The translations under genes were made by a program, and so were the position numbers. A stretch of DNA of 64,000 nucleotides from Spirosoma endbachense (GTDB taxonomy: Bacteria > Bacteroidota > Bacteroidia > Cytophagales > Spirosomataceae): positions 8,332,149 to 8,396,148 of the forward strand of contig NZ_CP045997.1 of the NCBI RefSeq assembly GCF_010233585.1, read 5' to 3'. Positions 8,611 through 18,506 of this stretch are shown here, piece after piece. Each line of letters begins with the position of its first letter. Within the stretch, counting starts at the first letter, position 1. Under the pieces are notes generated by a model that saw nothing but the letters and a program-made list of their open reading frames with translations, ran no database searches and had not been told where the DNA came from.

Positions 8611-11600
8611 ATGAAGAAAATTGTACGCGTGCTACTCCTGGTTGGAGTGGTGCTGGGAGGAGTACGCCCTGGATTTTCGCAACTAATAGCCAGCGTCCAG
8701 CCAATACACGTAAAAGAAGGCTCACTCAAAACATCCGCCAAAAAGCTGAAAGATGTTCTGAAAAAGTTACAGGATCACTATTCTGTCGACATTCTGTTCC
8801 TGGACCGGAACGTAGAAGGGCTGACCGTGGATGGAGATGTTATTAACTTCAATGCGAACATTGAGCAGAATCTTAATGCGATCCTGAAACCATTGGGGCT
8901 GCTTTACAAAAAAGTAAAGAATGGCGGCTATGTCGTTGTCGTTAAAGAATCAGCGGAAAGAATACAGGCCAGCACCGGGCTGATGCCTGTTATCTCAACT
9001 GTTCTGCCTCATAGAGGTGATAATGAGCCAGATAATCAACAATTGTTACAGAATCGTGGCTCCGACTTGTCGCTCGACAAAGAGAAAGTGCTGGATATTG
9101 CCATTCAGGGCACAGTAACCGATGAAAAAGGGGAGAATTTACCTGGGGTAAGTATTGTTGTAAAAGGTACTCAAAAAGGAACGACTACCGATGCAGACGG
9201 TCGCTATAAAATGGATGTGCCGAATGAATCAGCCATTCTGATCTTTAGTTTTGTTGGCTACCTGCCTCAGGAAGTTAATGTGGGAAATCGCACCACGGTC
9301 GATGTTGCTCTAAAAACCGATAATAAAACCCTCGATGAGATTGTCGTTGTGGGATACGGAACTGTCAAGAAAAAAGACCTGACTGGTTCAGTTGGTGTCA
9401 TCAGCAGTAAAGAAGTAAAAGACTTGGGTGTTACCCGTATTGAACAAGGGTTGGCCGGTCGCGTTGCCGGGGTTCAGGTTAAAGCCGTTTCGGGTGAACC
9501 CGGTGCAGCCCCACAAATCAGAGTGCGCGGTATCGGCAGTATTTCGGCTGGGGCCGGGCCTCTGTATGTTGTCGATGGATTTCCGACCGATAACATTCAA
9601 ACCCTGAATCCAAATGATATTGAAACACTGGATATTTTGAAAGATGCTTCCGCCACGGCCATTTATGGATCGCGGGGATCAAATGGGGTCGTTATCATTA
9701 ATACCAAGCGGGGAAAATCGGGCAAAGCAACCGTTACGCTCGATACCTACTACGGCTGGCAAAAGGTATCCAAAGTACCCATCATGAAGAATTCGATAGA
9801 ACAGGCAAATTTCTTCTATGATGGCATGCGCAATAAAAATCTGGATGCAGGTAAGGATGTAACCGGACCAGCAACTTCATGGTTTACGCCAGTACCGGCC
9901 ATTATTATGGATGTTCTGGAAGGTCGGAATAAGACCGATGAAAATTCGCTGGACAAAGTATTGATTACCGCGCCCCAACGCCAGATTCAATTATCAGCTA
10001 CGGGAGGTTCCGAGAATATACGCTATGCCGTCAGTGGCGAATATTTCAATCAGGATGGCATTATTATTAATAGCGGTTTCAAACGGTATTCCTTACGAAC
10101 CAACATTGACGCTCAGTTGTCAAAACGGTTTTCGTTGAAATTAAACTTCAATCCATCGTATACAGATCAGCGTTCACTCCCATCTACTGGTGTCAGTGGT
10201 GGTACGGCCAGTACGCTGGGAATAGTAGCTTCTACATTACAGGTTCACAACTTTCGTCCATTGTTAGACGCCAATGGCAACTATTTTAATTATGCTGGTC
10301 TGGCCGACATGGCCGACATTTATAACCCGTTAGCCGTAGCTCAGGAAACCATCACCTCCCAAAAAGGATTGCGCCTGCTGGGGAATATCGGACTCGAATA
10401 CCAAATCCTTAATGACCTGAAATTCAACGTCCTGATTGGCGGCAGCCTGTTAAGTGGCAAGGGAATGTACTTCAGACCGCAACGTCCTTATTTTGCCAAT
10501 GAACTGGCGTTGGGTACGGATAATGCGTCTCTGATTACGAACTGGCTGACTGAGTATACATTGAATTACAGCAAAAGCATCAATAAGCATTCCATATCTG
10601 CATTGGCTGGCTATACTGTTCAGAAAGAACGGGGGGAATCCAATCTGATCAGCAGCAATAAATTCCCGAATAATTTAGTGCCTACATTAAGTGCGGTTGG
10701 CGGTCTGATAACGAACGGAACATCCACTATTTATGAGTGGTCGTTGCTGTCGTATCTGGCACGGGTAAACTACAATTACAACAGCAAATATTACGTAACA
10801 ACATCCATTCGGACGGATGGATCATCTCGTTTTGGGACTGAAAATAAATACGGTCTATTCCCATCTGTAGCGTTAGCCTGGCGTATTTCGGACGAAAATT
10901 TCCTGAAAAATATACGCGGTATCAGCGAACTGAAACTACGAACGAGTTACGGCGAAACAGGTAATAATAACATTGGCAATTATGATCAATACGGAACCAT
11001 TACGTACGAAAATTATGGGTTAGGTAACGCAGTAGCAACCGCCATTGCACCCGGTCGAATTGGCAACCCCAACTTAACCTGGGAAAAACAGACCTCCATT
11101 AATTTTGGCGTCGATGCAAGTTTCTTTAACAACCGAATCAGCGCATCAATAGACCATTTCCAATCGAGGAATACGGATTTATTACTGAACGTAAATATTC
11201 CCAATAATACCGGTTTTAGTACGGCATTACAGAATATCGGTGAAGTGAAAAATACGGGCTGGGAGTTTGTCTTAAGTACCGTCAATGTTGACAAACAAAT
11301 TAAGTGGTCAACTGACTTTAACCTGTCTACGTATCGGAATAAGGTAGTGAAGTTAGGACCACAGGGTGATCCGATTTACTCGGGCAATAACGTTACCCAG
11401 ATCGGACAACCGATCGGTATGTTTTATGGATGGCTGACCAATGGCATTTTTAAGACCCAGGCCGAACTGGATAAGGGTCCAATTTACAATCCTACCGGAA
11501 GTGACCGCTCGCATGTTGGCGATATACGGTTCGTCGATATCAATGGTGATGGCATCATTACCAATGCGGATAAAACAATAATGGGGTCCCCCTATCCGGA

Positions 11601-12099
11601 TTTCTATTACGGCATGACGAACCGGGTTAGCTATAAAAATATCAGCCTCAGTGTCACGCTACAGGGGTCGCAGGGAAGCCAGGTCTATAACACCTCAAGG
11701 GGGGGTGGAAACAGCGGCCGGGCCCGCGTAAGAGGGTACGCATTTAGCAATAACTACTGGAAATCGGAACAGGACCCCGGCGACGGCGTAACACCCCGCC
11801 CTAATGATACCCCTACGGGTGGTGTTCGCCTGCCAAGCCAGTTATTTCTCGATACAGGTTCTTACCTCCGCATCAACAACATATCACTGGCTTACGTATT
11901 ACCGGGCAACATTGTGCAAAAGATTGGGCTTGGTTCACTCCGTGTTTATGTGAACGCATCGAACCCATTTATTTTCACCAAAAACACGGCGTTTAATCCG
12001 GATGTCAGCACGACGGATAACCCTTTGACACCAGGTGTAGAAGCCAATGATTATCCATTGCCCAAAAGCATCATCATCGGTTTAAATGTGGGATTTTAA
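8611..12099 (+). CDS. SusC/RagA-family TonB-dependent transporter with STN domain
   Basis: This 1162-residue outer-membrane transporter has a signal peptide (to about residue 24), a secretin/TonB STN signalling domain (about 30-112), a carboxypeptidase-regulatory-like domain (about 164-235), the DEIVVVGYG segment (242-250) ahead of the plug, and a 22-strand-type barrel ending in a terminal Phe. It should import oligosaccharide together with the SusD encoded next. The STN domain explains the FecI/FecR pair upstream and marks this SusC as a sensor as well as a transporter; the second SusC in the window lacks STN. The substrate is probably a mannose-containing glycan, inferred from the GH92 genes downstream. 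Confidence 0.95.
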   Translation: MKKIVRVLLLVGVVLGGVRPGFSQLIASVQPIHVKEGSLKTSAKKLKDVLKKLQDHYSVDILFLDRNVEGLTVDGDVINFNANIEQNLNAILKPLGLLYKKVKNGGYVVVVKESAERIQASTGLMPVISTVLPHRGDNEPDNQQLLQNRGSDLSLDKEKVLDIAIQGTVTDEKGENLPGVSIVVKGTQKGTTTDADGRYKMDVPNESAILIFSFVGYLPQEVNVGNRTTVDVALKTDNKTLDEIVVVGYGTVKKKDLTGSVGVISSKEVKDLGVTRIEQGLAGRVAGVQVKAVSGEPGAAPQIRVRGIGSISAGAGPLYVVDGFPTDNIQTLNPNDIETLDILKDASATAIYGSRGSNGVVIINTKRGKSGKATVTLDTYYGWQKVSKVPIMKNSIEQANFFYDGMRNKNLDAGKDVTGPATSWFTPVPAIIMDVLEGRNKTDENSLDKVLITAPQRQIQLSATGGSENIRYAVSGEYFNQDGIIINSGFKRYSLRTNIDAQLSKRFSLKLNFNPSYTDQRSLPSTGVSGGTASTLGIVASTLQVHNFRPLLDANGNYFNYAGLADMADIYNPLAVAQETITSQKGLRLLGNIGLEYQILNDLKFNVLIGGSLLSGKGMYFRPQRPYFANELALGTDNASLITNWLTEYTLNYSKSINKHSISALAGYTVQKERGESNLISSNKFPNNLVPTLSAVGGLITNGTSTIYEWSLLSYLARVNYNYNSKYYVTTSIRTDGSSRFGTENKYGLFPSVALAWRISDENFLKNIRGISELKLRTSYGETGNNNIGNYDQYGTITYENYGLGNAVATAIAPGRIGNPNLTWEKQTSINFGVDASFFNNRISASIDHFQSRNTDLLLNVNIPNNTGFSTALQNIGEVKNTGWEFVLSTVNVDKQIKWSTDFNLSTYRNKVVKLGPQGDPIYSGNNVTQIGQPIGMFYGWLTNGIFKTQAELDKGPIYNPTGSDRSHVGDIRFVDINGDGIITNADKTIMGSPYPDFYYGMTNRVSYKNISLSVTLQGSQGSQVYNTSRGGGNSGRARVRGYAFSNNYWKSEQDPGDGVTPRPNDTPTGGVRLPSQLFLDTGSYLRINNISLAYVLPGNIVQKIGLGSLRVYVNASNPFIFTKNTAFNPDVSTTDNPLTPGVEANDYPLPKSIIIGLNVGF

Positions 12100-12131
12100 T
12101 GTAAGGCAACAAATAAAAAAACTCAAAAAAG

Positions 12132-13571
12132 ATGAAAAAAATAGCCTTCATACTAACCTTGGCATCCTTTCTCACCATGTCGTGCCAAAAGGATTTTATT
12201 GAATTAAATCCCATATCCACCGTTAGTGTTGACGCCGTCTATAAAACGGATAAAGATTTTCAGGATGCGGTAGTCGGTATTTATAGCATGCTGCGAAACC
12301 AATATCAGGATTTCTGGATATTTGGTGATTTGCGTGCCGATGATTCGTGGCATGCGCTTGGAAATGATGCGTTTCTGGTATCCGTGGATAAGTTTAACAT
12401 GAATAGTGATGCGGCCTTAATGATATCTACCTGGCGGAATTATTACAGCGCCATCAGTCGGGCCAATCTCATTTTAGATAAAATAGCTGCGGCTGATCCG
12501 GCCGTTGTGACCAACAAAGACCGACACATTGCCGAAGCTAAATTTTTACGCGCGTTTGCTTATTTTGATCTGGTGCGCATATTCGGCGATGTCCCTCTGA
12601 ATACAAAGCCAACAACTATTGAGGAGGGTTACACGAAAATACGCGAGAAGGCCGATAAGATCTATGATGAGGTAATCATCAAGGATTTACTCGATGCCGA
12701 GGCAAAGCTACCAGCAAAATATACCGGTGTCGACGTTGGACGAGCTACCAAAGGGGCCGCCAAAGCCATACTGGGCCGGGTGTACATGACCCGTAAGGAT
12801 TTTGTAAAAGCCGAAGCTAAACTCCAGGAAGTAACAACGCTGGGTTATTCGCTCCTCCCCAATTACAAAGACCTGTTCGACTATACAAAAGATGAGCACC
12901 ATGCCGAATACATCTTCGACATTGAATATCAGGATGGTAATCTGGGTGCAGGCAGTGGTTTTTCCAATAAGTTTTTACCGAAATCGGCCAATTCATTAGC
13001 GGAAACATTTTATGGCATAAAAGGCGGAGCGGGCGAACAGAATACGCCTACCCTTGCGTTGTTCGATTCATTCGATCCGGCCGACCCCCGACGGGACATT
13101 ACCGTAGCCAAAGGGTACACGGACAACAATGGCGTTTTCCAGGGCTTTTTACAGATTGCGACATTCACCAAAAAGTATTTGGCCATTACAAACTCACTGA
13201 ACGATAGCAAAGTAAACTGGAAAGTCATTCGCTATGCCGATGTTCTGTTGATGTATGCCGAAGCCTTAAATGAAAATGGCAAAACAGATGCTGCTCTTAC
13301 GTATCTGAATCAGGTACGCACCCGCGCCAACATGCCCAAATTTACGGCCCTGTCCAAGGATCAACTGCGGACCAAAATCTATGACGAACGCATCTGGGAG
13401 CTCTCTATGGAAGGTGTCAGGTGGTTTGATCTGGCCAGAACAGATCGTTTGGTTAGTGTGATGCAACCCCTGGGTCTGAAACCGTATATGGCGCTGTTTC
13501 CTATTCCGCTGGTTGAAATACAGATCATCAATAACCCCACCGTATTACCACAGAATCCGGGGTATAATTAA
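12132..13571 (+). CDS. SusD/RagB-family glycan-binding lipoprotein
   Basis: This 479-residue SusD homologue has a lipoprotein signal (LTMSCQKDF, Cys18), the N-terminal SusD-like region and the C-terminal RagB/SusD domain. The latter includes the hallmark stretch IRYADVLLMYAEALNE followed by YLNQVRTRA and a WELSMEGVRWFDLARTDR segment. It forms the lid of the SusC transporter at the cell surface and binds the incoming glycan. It starts 32 bp after susC. A strong hairpin follows its stop codon, so expression of the GH92 genes may be lowered by partial termination. Confidence 0.95.
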   Translation: MKKIAFILTLASFLTMSCQKDFIELNPISTVSVDAVYKTDKDFQDAVVGIYSMLRNQYQDFWIFGDLRADDSWHALGNDAFLVSVDKFNMNSDAALMISTWRNYYSAISRANLILDKIAAADPAVVTNKDRHIAEAKFLRAFAYFDLVRIFGDVPLNTKPTTIEEGYTKIREKADKIYDEVIIKDLLDAEAKLPAKYTGVDVGRATKGAAKAILGRVYMTRKDFVKAEAKLQEVTTLGYSLLPNYKDLFDYTKDEHHAEYIFDIEYQDGNLGAGSGFSNKFLPKSANSLAETFYGIKGGAGEQNTPTLALFDSFDPADPRRDITVAKGYTDNNGVFQGFLQIATFTKKYLAITNSLNDSKVNWKVIRYADVLLMYAEALNENGKTDAALTYLNQVRTRANMPKFTALSKDQLRTKIYDERIWELSMEGVRWFDLARTDRLVSVMQPLGLKPYMALFPIPLVEIQIINNPTVLPQNPGYN

Positions 13572-13588
13572 TAAATTTCTTATTATTC

Positions 13589-13632
13589 TTTGCTGGATAA
13601 TCAGGCTGCGAATGGTCTGATTATCCAGCAAA
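13589..13632 (+). terminator. Strong stem-loop between susD and the first GH92 gene
   Basis: Perfect 16-bp arms at 13589-13604 and 13617-13632 enclose a 12-nt loop. It lies 17 bp after the susD stop and 39 bp before the chosen GH92 start. No T-tract follows, so it may be an attenuator or mRNA-stabilising hairpin within the operon rather than a full stop. Confidence 0.7.
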
Positions 13633-13671
13633 CAGATGGCCCAGTTTGTTGCTGTATTTCCGCTCTCAATT

Positions 13672-15984
13672 ATGAAAATAAAAATCGGTATCCTATTGAT
13701 CCTGTCGGCCCTTCTTTCGCTTGCAGGAATGCAAATTGGCTATTCTCAGCAAAAAAAGAATTCCAGTCCGGCTGGCTCAGCAACGGGCCTAAACTACATC
13801 GACCCAACCATTGGCAATGTAGCTCCTTTATATAACACCAACCGGCCAGTTGTTCATCTGCCCAATCAAATGATCAGGATGTTTCCCAAGCGTCAGGATC
13901 ATCTGGATATGCAGATTACCGACTTTCCGATGTCATCTCTAAATATTATTACACCCCAGGTCATTTTCGGGATCAAACCCTTCGCCGGGGCTTTAGCCGA
14001 CACGGGCTGGTATCGGCGCCTGACCTACGACCATGACTTTGAAACAGTTCAGCCCTGGTATTATTCGGTACGATTGACTGACGACAATATCCTGACGGAA
14101 TTCGCGCCCGGAGAACGATCGGGGATCTATCGGTTTACTTTCCCGGCTGGCGTCAAAAAAAATATTCTGCTGTCGCACTATTACAAAAATGGGCAATATG
14201 AACTACAGGAGGGCAATGCACTGGTTGGCCAGGAGTTTGTCAATGATGCGAATCACCAGCAGAAAGGTATTGCGTACTTGTATGGAAAAATTTCGGGCAA
14301 GCCTGAAAGCGGCAAAAAACAGGGCGAAAAAGATTGGGGGCGTTATACCGTCTTAGGCATTCCGGAAAAACACAAAAAAGTAGAAGGCGAACGCGCGTGG
14401 TTCAGCTATGGCGAACAGGATAACCCGGTGGTAGAGTTTCGCTACGCCATTTCGTTTGTCAGTCCGGAGCAGGCCAAAAAGAATTTCGAGAAAGAACTCA
14501 CCTCCATTAGTTTCGATCAGCTAAAGGCCAAAGGCAAAGCAGCCTGGGAAAAAACCATCGGCCAGATCAAGGTAGAAGGCGGCACCGAAGCCCAGAAACG
14601 TAGCTTTTACACGGCTCTCTACCGGTGCTACGCCCGCCTGGTCGACATCTCGGAAGATGGGAAATATTACAGCGGCTACGACAAAAAGGTGCATGACGAC
14701 CAGCGGCCGTTTTACACCGATGATTATACCTGGGGCAACTATCTGGCTTTGCACCCCCTGCGAACCATTCTCGACCCCAAACGGGAAGCCGATATTTTAC
14801 AGTCCTACGTAAACATGTACCAGCAAAGTGGCTGGATACCTGAGTACCCAAAATTTTATGGCGATCGTGCGGGCATGTTCGGCTTCAAATCATCGGTCAT
14901 GTTTCTGGATGCCTACCGGAAAGGAATCCGAAATTTCGATTCGAATACGGCCCTGGAAGGCATGCTGAAAAGCGCTGAAAAACGAACGATGCTTCCGCAT
15001 CGGAATGACCCCAAAGGAGCGCTGGACGATTTTTATTATGCGAAAGGCTACTATCCGGCGCTACGTCCCGGCGAAGCCGAAACCGATTCGGTGGCGAAAC
15101 TACGCGGTAATGGTCAGCGACGATCGGCCGTTGCCGTTACCCTCGGAAACAGCTACGACAGTTGGGCGTTGAGTGAACTGGCCAAGGAACTGGGCAATCA
15201 GGACGTTTATAAACGCTATGCGCCAAGAGCGCAAAACTATAAGAATCTCTGGCATGCCAAATCCGGCTTTTTTATCCCAAAAGATGCGAAAGGGGATTGG
15301 ATTGAGATCGACCCAAAATTCGATGGCGGGCATGCTGGTAACGACTATTACAATGAGAATAATGGCTGGAGTTACCGATGGAACGTTCAGCAGGATATCA
15401 AAGGATTTACGGAACTGATGGGCGGTGCTGATAAACTGGAGCAAAACCTCGATCAGCTTTTCCGCGAAGGGCTGGACCGGCCCAAGTACGTATTCTGGGA
15501 TAAATTTCCTGATCAGACGGGCATGATCGGTCAGTTTGCGATGGGCAATCAGGTCACCTTCTTTATCCCCTACCTGTTTAATTACACGAATGCGCCCTGG
15601 AAAACCCAGAAATACACCCGGCTCCTGCTCGACACCTGGTTCCAGGATAACATCTTCGGGGTGCCGGGTGATGAAGATGGTGGTTCGATGTCTTCCTTCG
15701 TGGTCTTCTCGGCTATGGGATTCTACCCCACCACACCCGGCATTCCCCGTTACAGCATCACCAGCCCCCTGTTTAGTAAGGTGACGATCGATTTACCCAA
15801 TGGCAAAAAATTTACCCTGATTGCCCATAATTCGTCCCGAATCAACAAATACATTCAGTCGGCGAGTATGAACGGCAAACCCCTGACCTCGTTGTCCTTT
15901 TCGCATCAGGAGCTGATGAATGGCGGTACGCTGGTGCTGGAAATGGGCGAGAAAACCGATAAAAAGTGGGATATAACCTACTAG
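13672..15984 (+). CDS. GH92-family alpha-mannosidase-like enzyme (copy 1)
   Basis: From the ATG at 13672 the protein has 770 residues and a clean signal peptide ending near GYSQQ. An in-frame ATG at 13636 would put 12 residues before the signal and overlap the hairpin region, so I reject it. GH92 features: YIDPTIGN at the N-terminus, a probable general acid Glu562 in YNENNGWSY, and the GDEDGG loop with Asp667 and Asp669, which in this family carry the base and bind calcium. The usual MSAWYV after that loop is MSSFVV here. GH92 enzymes are calcium-dependent exo-alpha-mannosidases. The N-terminal region departs from typical members, so linkage is uncertain. It has a close paralogue immediately downstream. 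Confidence 0.88.
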   Translation: MKIKIGILLILSALLSLAGMQIGYSQQKKNSSPAGSATGLNYIDPTIGNVAPLYNTNRPVVHLPNQMIRMFPKRQDHLDMQITDFPMSSLNIITPQVIFGIKPFAGALADTGWYRRLTYDHDFETVQPWYYSVRLTDDNILTEFAPGERSGIYRFTFPAGVKKNILLSHYYKNGQYELQEGNALVGQEFVNDANHQQKGIAYLYGKISGKPESGKKQGEKDWGRYTVLGIPEKHKKVEGERAWFSYGEQDNPVVEFRYAISFVSPEQAKKNFEKELTSISFDQLKAKGKAAWEKTIGQIKVEGGTEAQKRSFYTALYRCYARLVDISEDGKYYSGYDKKVHDDQRPFYTDDYTWGNYLALHPLRTILDPKREADILQSYVNMYQQSGWIPEYPKFYGDRAGMFGFKSSVMFLDAYRKGIRNFDSNTALEGMLKSAEKRTMLPHRNDPKGALDDFYYAKGYYPALRPGEAETDSVAKLRGNGQRRSAVAVTLGNSYDSWALSELAKELGNQDVYKRYAPRAQNYKNLWHAKSGFFIPKDAKGDWIEIDPKFDGGHAGNDYYNENNGWSYRWNVQQDIKGFTELMGGADKLEQNLDQLFREGLDRPKYVFWDKFPDQTGMIGQFAMGNQVTFFIPYLFNYTNAPWKTQKYTRLLLDTWFQDNIFGVPGDEDGGSMSSFVVFSAMGFYPTTPGIPRYSITSPLFSKVTIDLPNGKKFTLIAHNSSRINKYIQSASMNGKPLTSLSFSHQELMNGGTLVLEMGEKTDKKWDITY

Positions 15985-16059
15985 TTCTTTTAGACAAGTC
16001 GGTAGTACCCTTAATAGATTGAATTCATTTTGTCAGGCTCAATCAATTGCAACATAAAT

Positions 16060-18363
16060 ATGTCCAGGCTCTTTACTAGTTTACATAAAACGGTTTTAAC
16101 TACGGTAGTTGCCGCTATCAGTTTGTGTCAATACAGCGTTGGACAAACGGGCAAGGCAAGCAGCTCTGGTCTACAGTATATTGACCCCACGATTGGCAAT
16201 GTCGCCCCGTTGCTGAATACAAATCGGCCAATCGTTCATTTGCCCAATCAAATGATCAGGGTGTTTCCCAAGCGTCAGGATCATCTGGATATGCAGATTA
16301 CCGATTTCCCGATGCTGGCTCAGAATATCATTACTCCTCAAATGATTTTTTCCATCAAGCCTTCTAAAGGTGCGGTGACTGATACGGCCTGGTATCGACG
16401 ATTGACCTACGATCATGATCTGGAAGTAACCCAGCCCTGGTATTATTCCGTAAAACTAACTGACGATGATATTCTAACTGAATATACGGCTGGTGAAAAG
16501 ACAGGCATTTATCGGTTTACTTTTCCGGCTGGTGTCAGCAAAAATCTGTTGCTGTCGCATTATTATAAAAATGGACAATATGAATTTCAGGACGGCAATA
16601 AACTGGTCGGAACGGAGTTCGTTGTCGATGCGATTCATGATCAGCAGGGCGTCGCCTATATATATGGCGCTTTCACGGGAAAGCCGCAAACGGGCAAAAA
16701 AACCGGCGAGAAAGACTGGGGTAAATATACCGTTAGTGGCACCCCTGAGAAGCCAAAGAAAATGGATGGCGAACGTGCCTGGGTGAGTTATGGCGAACAG
16801 GATAGCCCGGTGGTAGAGTTTCGCTACGCCATTTCATTCATCAGTCGGGAACAGGCCAAAAAGAATTTCGAGAAAGAGCTCACCGCCGTTAGTTTCGATC
16901 AGCTAAAGGCCAAAGGCAAAGCGGCCTGGGAAAAAACCATCGGCCAGATCAAGGTAGAAGGCGGCACCGAAGCCCAGAAACGTAGTTTTTATACCGCCCT
17001 CTACCGGTGCTACGTTCGGATGATCGATGTCAATGAAAACGGAACCTACTTCAGTGGCTATGACAAAAAGGTGCATGAGGATAAGCGGCCATTTTATACC
17101 GATGATTATACCTGGGGCAACTATCTGGCTTTGCACCCCCTGCGAACCATTCTCGACCCCAAACGGGAAGCGGACATGCTCCAATCTTACGTGACGATGT
17201 ACCAGCAAAGCGGCTGGATGCCCGAGTATCCACGCCCCTTTGGTGATCGGCCGGGTATGTTTGGTTTCAAATCAACGGTCATGTTTCTGGATGCCTACCG
17301 GAAAGGAATCCGAAATTTCGACCTAAAAACGGCTTTCGACGGAATGCTCAAAAACGCAGAACAGGCAACGATGCTTCCGTTCAGAAACGGCCCCAAAGGA
17401 GGTCTCGAAGATTTTTACGTCAAGAATGGCTACTATCCTGCGCTGCATCCCGGCGAAACCGAAACCGATGCATTTGCTTCACTTAAATCGGGTCAGAAGC
17501 GGTCTGCCGTTGCCATAACCCTGGGCGATGCCTACGACAGTTGGGCGTTGAGTGAACTGGCCAGGGAACTGGGCAATCAGGATGTTTATAAACGCTATGC
17601 GCCTAGAACAAAAAATTACAGGAATCTCTGGAATGAAAAGTATAATCTGTTTATCCCAAAAGATGCGAAAGGGGATTGGATTGAGATCGACCCAAAATTC
17701 GATGGCGGGCACAACGGATTCGATTATTATAATGAAAACAATGCCTGGAGTTATATGTGGAATGCACAGCAGGACTTTGCAGGATTACGGGATTTGATGG
17801 GCGGAGCCGATAAGATGGAACGAAATCTCGATCAGCTTTTCCGCGAAGGAATGGACCGTAGCAAACCTGTTTTTTGGGAAAAATGGCCCAACCAGACGGG
17901 TATGATCGGTCAGTTTGCGATGGGCAATCAGGTCACCTTCTTTATCCCCTACATTTTCAATTTTACCAACGCATCCTGGAAAACCCAGAAGTACACCCGG
18001 CTCCTGCTCGACACCTGGTTCCAGGATAACATCTTCGGGGTGCCAGGCGATGAAGATGGCGGTTCGATGTCTTCCTTCGTGGTCTTCTCGGCTATGGGAT
18101 TCTACCCCACCACACCCGGCATTCCCCGTTACAGCATCACCAGCCCCCTGTTTAGTAAGGTGACGATCGATTTACCCAATGGCAAAAAATTTACGCTGAT
18201 TGCTCATAATTGCTCCCGCACCAACAAATACATTCAGTCGGCGAGTATGAACGGCAAACCCCTGACCTCGTTGTCCTTTTCGCACCAGGAGCTGATGAAT
18301 GGCGGCACGCTGGTGCTGGAAATGGGCGAGAAAACCGATAAAAAGTGGGTAGCCCAAAACTAA
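16060..18363 (+). CDS. GH92-family alpha-mannosidase-like enzyme (copy 2)
   Basis: This 767-residue paralogue of the preceding gene starts at ATG 16060, giving a signal peptide (to about QYSVGQ). An upstream TTG at 16030 is less likely. The likely acid is Glu559 (YNENNAWSY), and the aspartates of the GDEDGG loop are Asp664 and Asp666. The last 120 codons are almost identical in DNA to copy 1, while other parts differ clearly. It follows copy 1 by 75 bp. The pair may split work between linkages or compartments; neither has a lipobox, so both are probably periplasmic. Confidence 0.88.
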   Translation: MSRLFTSLHKTVLTTVVAAISLCQYSVGQTGKASSSGLQYIDPTIGNVAPLLNTNRPIVHLPNQMIRVFPKRQDHLDMQITDFPMLAQNIITPQMIFSIKPSKGAVTDTAWYRRLTYDHDLEVTQPWYYSVKLTDDDILTEYTAGEKTGIYRFTFPAGVSKNLLLSHYYKNGQYEFQDGNKLVGTEFVVDAIHDQQGVAYIYGAFTGKPQTGKKTGEKDWGKYTVSGTPEKPKKMDGERAWVSYGEQDSPVVEFRYAISFISREQAKKNFEKELTAVSFDQLKAKGKAAWEKTIGQIKVEGGTEAQKRSFYTALYRCYVRMIDVNENGTYFSGYDKKVHEDKRPFYTDDYTWGNYLALHPLRTILDPKREADMLQSYVTMYQQSGWMPEYPRPFGDRPGMFGFKSTVMFLDAYRKGIRNFDLKTAFDGMLKNAEQATMLPFRNGPKGGLEDFYVKNGYYPALHPGETETDAFASLKSGQKRSAVAITLGDAYDSWALSELARELGNQDVYKRYAPRTKNYRNLWNEKYNLFIPKDAKGDWIEIDPKFDGGHNGFDYYNENNAWSYMWNAQQDFAGLRDLMGGADKMERNLDQLFREGMDRSKPVFWEKWPNQTGMIGQFAMGNQVTFFIPYIFNFTNASWKTQKYTRLLLDTWFQDNIFGVPGDEDGGSMSSFVVFSAMGFYPTTPGIPRYSITSPLFSKVTIDLPNGKKFTLIAHNCSRTNKYIQSASMNGKPLTSLSFSHQELMNGGTLVLEMGEKTDKKWVAQN

Positions 18364-18506
18364 CTATTGATCAGGCGACTGCCATTTTATCGATTCAGTT
18401 GACAAGCACGACTTCCTCTTTTCAATCAAATACGTATACACACTATCGTTATTCCGACAAGCATGGTTTCACTATTTTCCATTGAACAAACAAACGCTCG
18501 ACAACT

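Noticed and set aside
13636..13671. Upstream in-frame ATG of the first GH92 gene
   Set aside because: It would place 12 residues in front of a good signal peptide and starts only 4 bp after the intergenic hairpin.
16030..16059. Upstream TTG start of the second GH92 gene
   Set aside because: The ATG at 16060 gives the normal signal-peptide position.
13672..18363. GH92 pair as an assembly duplication
   Set aside because: The copies differ clearly in many tracts and in their signal peptides, so they are true paralogues.
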